Shown here one piece after another: positions 60,901 through 64,000 of a stretch of 64,000 nt of DNA; position 1 is the first letter of the stretch; each line of letters opens with the position of its first letter. The stretch is from Pelotalea chapellei (GTDB taxonomy: Bacteria; Desulfobacterota; Desulfuromonadia; Geobacterales; Pseudopelobacteraceae), in the NCBI RefSeq assembly GCF_018531195.1, contig NZ_JAHDYS010000016.1, positions 1 to 64,000 on the forward strand, written 5' to 3'. The notes under the pieces are model-generated. The model worked only from the letters and a program-made list of their open reading frames with translations, had not been told where the DNA came from and did not search any database. Made by a program: the position numbers and the translations under genes.

Positions 60901-61129
60901 GCTGACCATGCCGCTGCGCTTCTTTCCCGAATCAGCGTTGGAGTATGCCAAAAAGCTGGAATGGAACCTTAATCGGGCACGGGCCAAATGGGAGCCTGCC
61001 TACGGGCGGGACGGGGAGGGGGACGATCCCCACTTTAGGCTCTGTTTCGGGGATGTGGATCCTTTTACCGCAGAATTTGAAGAGATCGCCCGCTCTGTAA
61101 TGGAGCCGCTAATGTTGAATCGCACTTAG
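57944..61129 (+). CDS. recC: Exodeoxyribonuclease V gamma subunit RecC
   Basis: 1061 aa. The N-terminus 'HIHTSNRMEHLVDALSGIL' and 'VIVVQSKGMQRWLAMELARRFGVWANCLYPFPN' are RecC hallmarks. So are 'SCHTPMREIEILHDNLLALLE' and 'PYSIADRS' in the helicase-like domain 1A/2A region, and 'LVGMGDGCFPRQSRPPAFDLI'. The C-terminal third has the nuclease-like fold without a catalytic set, as expected. RecC recognises Chi and splits the duplex for RecB and RecD. It is followed by recB after a 206-bp gap that holds an inverted-repeat element. Confidence 0.95.
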   Translation: MPLHIHTSNRMEHLVDALSGILRKPLSAPFEPEVIVVQSKGMQRWLAMELARRFGVWANCLYPFPNSMVWRLFREIMPEVPETSAFSAEVMTWKIMSLLPALLDQEQFSPLRRYLDNDPDGLKLFQLAQRIADTFDQYTLFRPEMLLGWEEETGGEEWQALLWRELASQGEGRHRGRLREEFLDRVASSPSPAPLPQRIAVFGVSYLPRYHMEIFAAAARLTEVNLLLLSPSREYWADIVSSRQQVRLPAAERDLRIEGNPLLASLGRLGRDFSDMAIELGEIAAGQADLYADTDRQTLLSALQSDILNLHGADVPEKEAIRPDDDSLQIHSCHTPMREIEILHDNLLALLETKQGLQPRDIVVMTPDIETYAPYITAVFGGNHDDAPAIPYSIADRSLTCEGEIAGLLLKLYGLAGSRLSLPQVLDVLESPAVARKFGCSEDELETIRDWLTRTRVRWGMDEHDRERFGLPSFRENSWRAGLDRLLLGYALPEREKLLFNGILPYDEMEGNTCLALGKLAAFVDLVAETAGTLGAGRTLQEWRERLCRLLDDFVEADEETAHELTAVRGVIESLADITVQAQFSGRVEPAVIKSWLTNRLTSEEKGYGFMSGGVTFCAMLPMRSIPFRVVALVGMGDGCFPRQSRPPAFDLIARYPVRGDRSLRDEDRYLFLESLLSARECLYISYVGQSVRDNSDIPPSVLVSELIDAITRGFVSDGEGIEERLVTRHGLQAFSSSYFSSDSALFSYSSDNCTALTEKYGTRWQPSEFISTPLVPPGDEWREVPLDRLVRFFRNPARFFLENRLGIRLEQVEAPLEEREPFQVDHLAAYGLKQQLLNEFIAGSDAEHHLTVASCQGILPPARHGRLVFEKIAAETDAFAEIVSARIAGAAPLAPLDVDLEVKGYRLTGRLDRIWPCGMIRYRCATTKAKDQISAWIEHLVLNAVGCAGYPLQTSLLMTDGCIEFSAAVDAGGILGDLLDLYWQGLTMPLRFFPESALEYAKKLEWNLNRARAKWEPAYGRDGEGDDPHFRLCFGDVDPFTAEFEEIARSVMEPLMLNRT

Positions 61130-61177
61130 TTTTATAATTTGAAACTTTACAATATTTAAAAGATCTAACTGCAAATA

Positions 61178-61281
61178 GAACGCGGATGACGCGGATTGAG
61201 CGGATTTACGCAGATTTCAAAACCTATTCTTTCTTTGTTTTATCCGCTAAAATCCGCTTGAATCAGATTTTATCCGCGTTC
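61178..61281. repeat. Intergenic inverted-repeat element between recC and recB
   Basis: GAACGCGGAT (61178-61187) is perfectly complementary to ATCCGCGTTC (61272-61281). Further imperfect complementarity continues inward (CGGATTGAGCGGATTT.. against AAAATCCGCTTGAATC..). The unit is ~104 bp, rich in the word GCGGAT, and lacks an ORF. Confidence 0.7.
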
Positions 61282-61335
61282 CATTGCCTTTGACTTTTCT
61301 TGTTTGGTTCCGGCTTCGCCGGCTTAGGACAGGCA

Positions 61336-64000
61336 ATGAATGAACTTGATCACCTGCATATCGAACTCTCCGGAAGACACCTGATCGAGGCCAGTGCCGG
61401 CACCGGGAAAACCTATGCCATCGCTTGCCTCTATCTGCGTCTGCTGATTGAAAAGGATCTGCTTCCCGAGCAGATTCTGGTGGTGACCTACACGGAAGCG
61501 GCCACCAAGGAGCTGCGTCACAGGATTCGCAGCCGGATTCGTGAGGCGCTGGAAGTCATGGGGGGCGCAGCCAGCGGGGATGCTTTTCTGCTCGGCCTGC
61601 TGGCGGCAGCAGATTCCGTGGAGAGTGGCAGGCAGCAGGCCGGGGAACGTCTCAAGCGCGCTCTGGCCATGTTCGATACCGCTTCCATTTTCACGATCCA
61701 CTCTTTCTGCATGCGGGCGTTGCAGGATCACGCTTTTGAGAGCGGATCTCTGTACGATACCGAACTTGTCACCAGCCAGACTGAGCTGCTCAGGGAGATC
61801 GTCGATGATTTCTGGCGCTCCCGGTTTTTTGCAGAACCTGCGCCACTGCTCGGTTACGCCCTGCAAAGCAAGTTGTCGCCCGATGGCCTGCTGGAGTTTC
61901 TTAAAGGGATGCTGGGGCCCCGGCTGGAAATCGTGCCCCGCTTTACTGAAGGTGAGATTGACGCCATAGAGGAGCGCTGTCGCGCCGCCTTCAACAAGGT
62001 CCAGGAGGAATGGGCGCGCTCCCGCGGCGTGGTGGAGGACATCCTGCTGAACAGCAAGGAGCTTGGACGGGCAGCGGACAGCTACCGGCTGAATGATGTC
62101 GTTCCGGCCCTGCTTGCCGGTCTCGGGACACTGGTGGAGGGGGACAATCCCTTTGCGCTCTTTTCCGGCTTCGAGAAATGCTGCCTTTCCGCCATCATCA
62201 AGGCCACCAAGAAAAACAAGGTCCCGCCGGAACATCCCTTTTTCAGCTGCTGTGAAGAGCTGCTGACCGGAGTGCAGGAGCGATTTCTGGCCCTGCGCTG
62301 GGAGGTGATAGCCTTTGCCGCCGAACGCCTGCCGCTCCTCAAGCGAAAGGCGAATGTCCGTTTCTTCGATGACCTGCTCGTCGACGTTTCTGCAGCACTG
62401 CAGGGTGAGGGGGGAGAGGCGTGCGCCGCCAGCCTGGGACAGAAATATCCTGCCGGACTGATCGATGAATTTCAGGATACCGACCCGCTGCAGTACGACA
62501 TCTTCCGCAGGATCTATACCGGGAAGGGGAAGGTCCTCTTTCTTATCGGCGACCCCAAACAGGCTATCTACAGTTTCCGGGGGGCAGACATCTTCGCCTA
62601 CCTGGAGGCGGCTTCCGATGTGTCTGACGATAATACCCACACCCTGACCGGCAACTGGCGCTCCACACCGCGATTGCTTACCGCCTTCAATACCCTCTTC
62701 GAACGGCGCTCTCCCTTTGTTTTCGACAAGATCAGCTACCATCCGGTCTCTTCCGGAAAACCGGAGCACCGGGAAGAACTGCTGCTGGACGAAAACCATG
62801 CCCCGCTGCAGGTCTGGCATTTGCCGCTGGGCGACCAGGGCAAGCCGCTGACTGTCGGAGAGGCTGCCGACTGTATTCCCCCTGCCGTCGCGGGTGAAAT
62901 AGTTCGACTGCTGCAGGCAGGCAGGGAGGGAAAGGCACTGCTCCACGGACGTCCATTGGTGCCCGGTGACATGGCGGTGATCGTGCGTACGCACCGGGAA
63001 GGGAAGTGCATCCAGGATGCGCTGCGTGCTGTGGCCGTTCCCAGTGTTATGCGCAGTGAACAGAGTATTTTCGGCACTGACGAAGCGGGTGACCTGTATA
63101 CCGTTCTCAATGCCCTGGCAGACCCGGGCAACGAGTCCAAGGTCAGGGGCGCTCTGGTGACGCCGCTTTTGGGCAAAAGGGGTGACGACATCGCCCGTTT
63201 TCTGGAAGATGAGCAGGCCTGGGAGGAGATGCTTTCCCATTTCCGCGACTATCATCATGCCTGGCTGGAGCGTGGCTTCATGGTCATGTCCCGCTGGCTG
63301 CTCTCCAGGGAGCGGGTCAGGGGCAGGCTGCTTCAGCGACCCGACGGCGAGCGCAGGCTTACCAATGTGCTGCACTGTCTGGAAGTTATCCATTCTGCTG
63401 CCCATGAAAAGGATCTGGGAATGGAAGGGGTGCTGGCCTGGTTCGGCGGCCGGATCAACGGCGGTGAGAATGCAGAGGAAAACCAGATCCGTCTGGAGAC
63501 CGACGAACAGGCGGTCAGGATCGTCACCATCCATGTCAGTAAAGGACTGGAATATCCGGTGGTGTTCTGCCCCTTTCTCTGGGGCGGGGTGCGGCAGGGA
63601 GACGATGTCGTCAGCTTCCACAACGGGTTCACCATGGGCAAGGATTACGGTTCGCCCGACCTGGGTAAACATCAGCTGCAGGCCAGCCGTGAAGCGCTGG
63701 CTGAAAATCTCCGCCTGTTCTACGTGGCGCTGACCCGCGCTAAATTCAGATGCTATCTGGTTGCCGGCAAGATCGACGGGTCACGAGCAACAAGCAAACC
63801 GGAAACCTCTGCTCTGGCATATCTGCTGCACTCTTCCACAGCAGAACCGGTTGCTGACCTGGTCGGAGAACTTGCCGCCGAGGTACGTTCGCGTTCTTCA
63901 GCAGTCATGCTGGAAGATCTCCAGAAACTTGAAAGTGCGGCACCGGGGGCAATCGCTGTGCAGGAGATGCCCGAAGGAATCGCCGACAGCTGGCAGCCTG
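61336..64000 (+). CDS. recB: Exodeoxyribonuclease V beta subunit RecB (partial, runs off window)
   Basis: The frame is open from the ATG at 61336 to the edge (888 codons). UvrD-like helicase motifs: I 'LIEASAGTGKTYAIA', Ia 'ILVVTYTEAATKELRHRI', II 'GLIDEFQDTDPLQYDIFRRIY', III 'VLFLIGDPKQAIYSFRGAD', IV 'LTGNWRSTPRLL', V 'VRIVTIHVSKGLEYPVVFCP' and VI 'NLRLFYVALTRAKFRCYL'. The C-terminal nuclease domain lies outside the window. With RecC it forms the RecBCD helicase-nuclease for double-strand break repair; recD, if present, would be further downstream. A long antisense open frame here is only a codon-bias shadow. Confidence 0.94.
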   Translation, partial: MNELDHLHIELSGRHLIEASAGTGKTYAIACLYLRLLIEKDLLPEQILVVTYTEAATKELRHRIRSRIREALEVMGGAASGDAFLLGLLAAADSVESGRQQAGERLKRALAMFDTASIFTIHSFCMRALQDHAFESGSLYDTELVTSQTELLREIVDDFWRSRFFAEPAPLLGYALQSKLSPDGLLEFLKGMLGPRLEIVPRFTEGEIDAIEERCRAAFNKVQEEWARSRGVVEDILLNSKELGRAADSYRLNDVVPALLAGLGTLVEGDNPFALFSGFEKCCLSAIIKATKKNKVPPEHPFFSCCEELLTGVQERFLALRWEVIAFAAERLPLLKRKANVRFFDDLLVDVSAALQGEGGEACAASLGQKYPAGLIDEFQDTDPLQYDIFRRIYTGKGKVLFLIGDPKQAIYSFRGADIFAYLEAASDVSDDNTHTLTGNWRSTPRLLTAFNTLFERRSPFVFDKISYHPVSSGKPEHREELLLDENHAPLQVWHLPLGDQGKPLTVGEAADCIPPAVAGEIVRLLQAGREGKALLHGRPLVPGDMAVIVRTHREGKCIQDALRAVAVPSVMRSEQSIFGTDEAGDLYTVLNALADPGNESKVRGALVTPLLGKRGDDIARFLEDEQAWEEMLSHFRDYHHAWLERGFMVMSRWLLSRERVRGRLLQRPDGERRLTNVLHCLEVIHSAAHEKDLGMEGVLAWFGGRINGGENAEENQIRLETDEQAVRIVTIHVSKGLEYPVVFCPFLWGGVRQGDDVVSFHNGFTMGKDYGSPDLGKHQLQASREALAENLRLFYVALTRAKFRCYLVAGKIDGSRATSKPETSALAYLLHSSTAEPVADLVGELAAEVRSRSSAVMLEDLQKLESAAPGAIAVQEMPEGIADSWQP

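Noticed and set aside
61324-63672. 782-codon open frame on the minus strand
   Set aside because: Antisense to recB, whose helicase motifs are complete on the plus strand; a codon-bias shadow.

Overview
The window is a chromosomal segment from a dissimilatory metal-reducing member of the Geobacterales (Desulfuromonadota); I cannot name the species. The pointers are an OmcZ-type nanowire cytochrome with its maturation protease, a giant cytochrome carrying both CXXCH and CX4CH heme motifs, a GEMM-I (cyclic di-GMP type) riboswitch, tRNA-Sec with selenium-related genes, and PEP-CTERM proteins. Gene density and operon structure are normal for a core chromosome, interrupted by one decayed accessory patch around tRNA-Sec (about 47.5-50 kb).

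Layout. 1-13.5 kb (minus strand) is one extracellular electron-transfer cluster, in transcription order: NHL-repeat secreted protein, giant multiheme cytochrome, a 20-codon micro-ORF with a perfect Shine-Dalgarno followed by a strong hairpin, OmcZ-like octaheme cytochrome, subtilisin-like protease (OzpA-like), parvulin-type foldase, and a large Ig-repeat surface protein that leaves the window. A 690-bp AT-rich intergenic region with a perfect CRP-type palindrome separates it from an AsmA-family protein. 17.5-20.9 kb is an iron module: fur, feoB, a Cys-rich miniprotein and a DtxR/FeoA-type protein. 21-26.4 kb holds apgM, a two-component system whose kinase is truncated and joined to an NHL fragment, nudC and mltG.

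26.4-32.5 kb (minus) is the ffh-rpsP-khpA-rimM-trmD-SPOUT methyltransferase-rplS-rnhB-phosphoesterase translation operon, followed by yedF and its DUF3343 partner. 33.5-39.8 kb has a DciA-like protein, two CxxCxxCC cluster proteins, ettA, a ferritin-like protein, and a c-di-GMP riboswitch in front of an HD-GYP phosphodiesterase. 39.8-44.5 kb is a MarR-controlled tripartite drug efflux operon (MarR, TolC, HlyD/EmrA, EmrB-type MFS). rimI, pyrK and pyrD follow.

47.4-50.1 kb contains tRNA-Sec, an integrase remnant with iterated GGGGTAT motifs, a complete and a residual PEP-CTERM gene, and a phosphatase pseudogene: a decayed island at a tRNA attachment site. 50.2-54.2 kb holds one intact PAS histidine kinase and one broken hybrid kinase. 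The rest contains a PilZ protein, an RRM protein, a formate/nitrite channel, a cytoplasmic alpha-amylase, recC and the start of recB.

Three unrelated intergenic inverted-repeat elements (41.5, 45.1 and 61.2 kb) lie at gene ends; two of them supply the stop codon of the gene upstream. The most noteworthy items are the OmcZ homologue whose second heme site is an ordinary CXXCH rather than CX14CH, the micro-ORF inside that cluster, and the riboswitch/HD-GYP pair.
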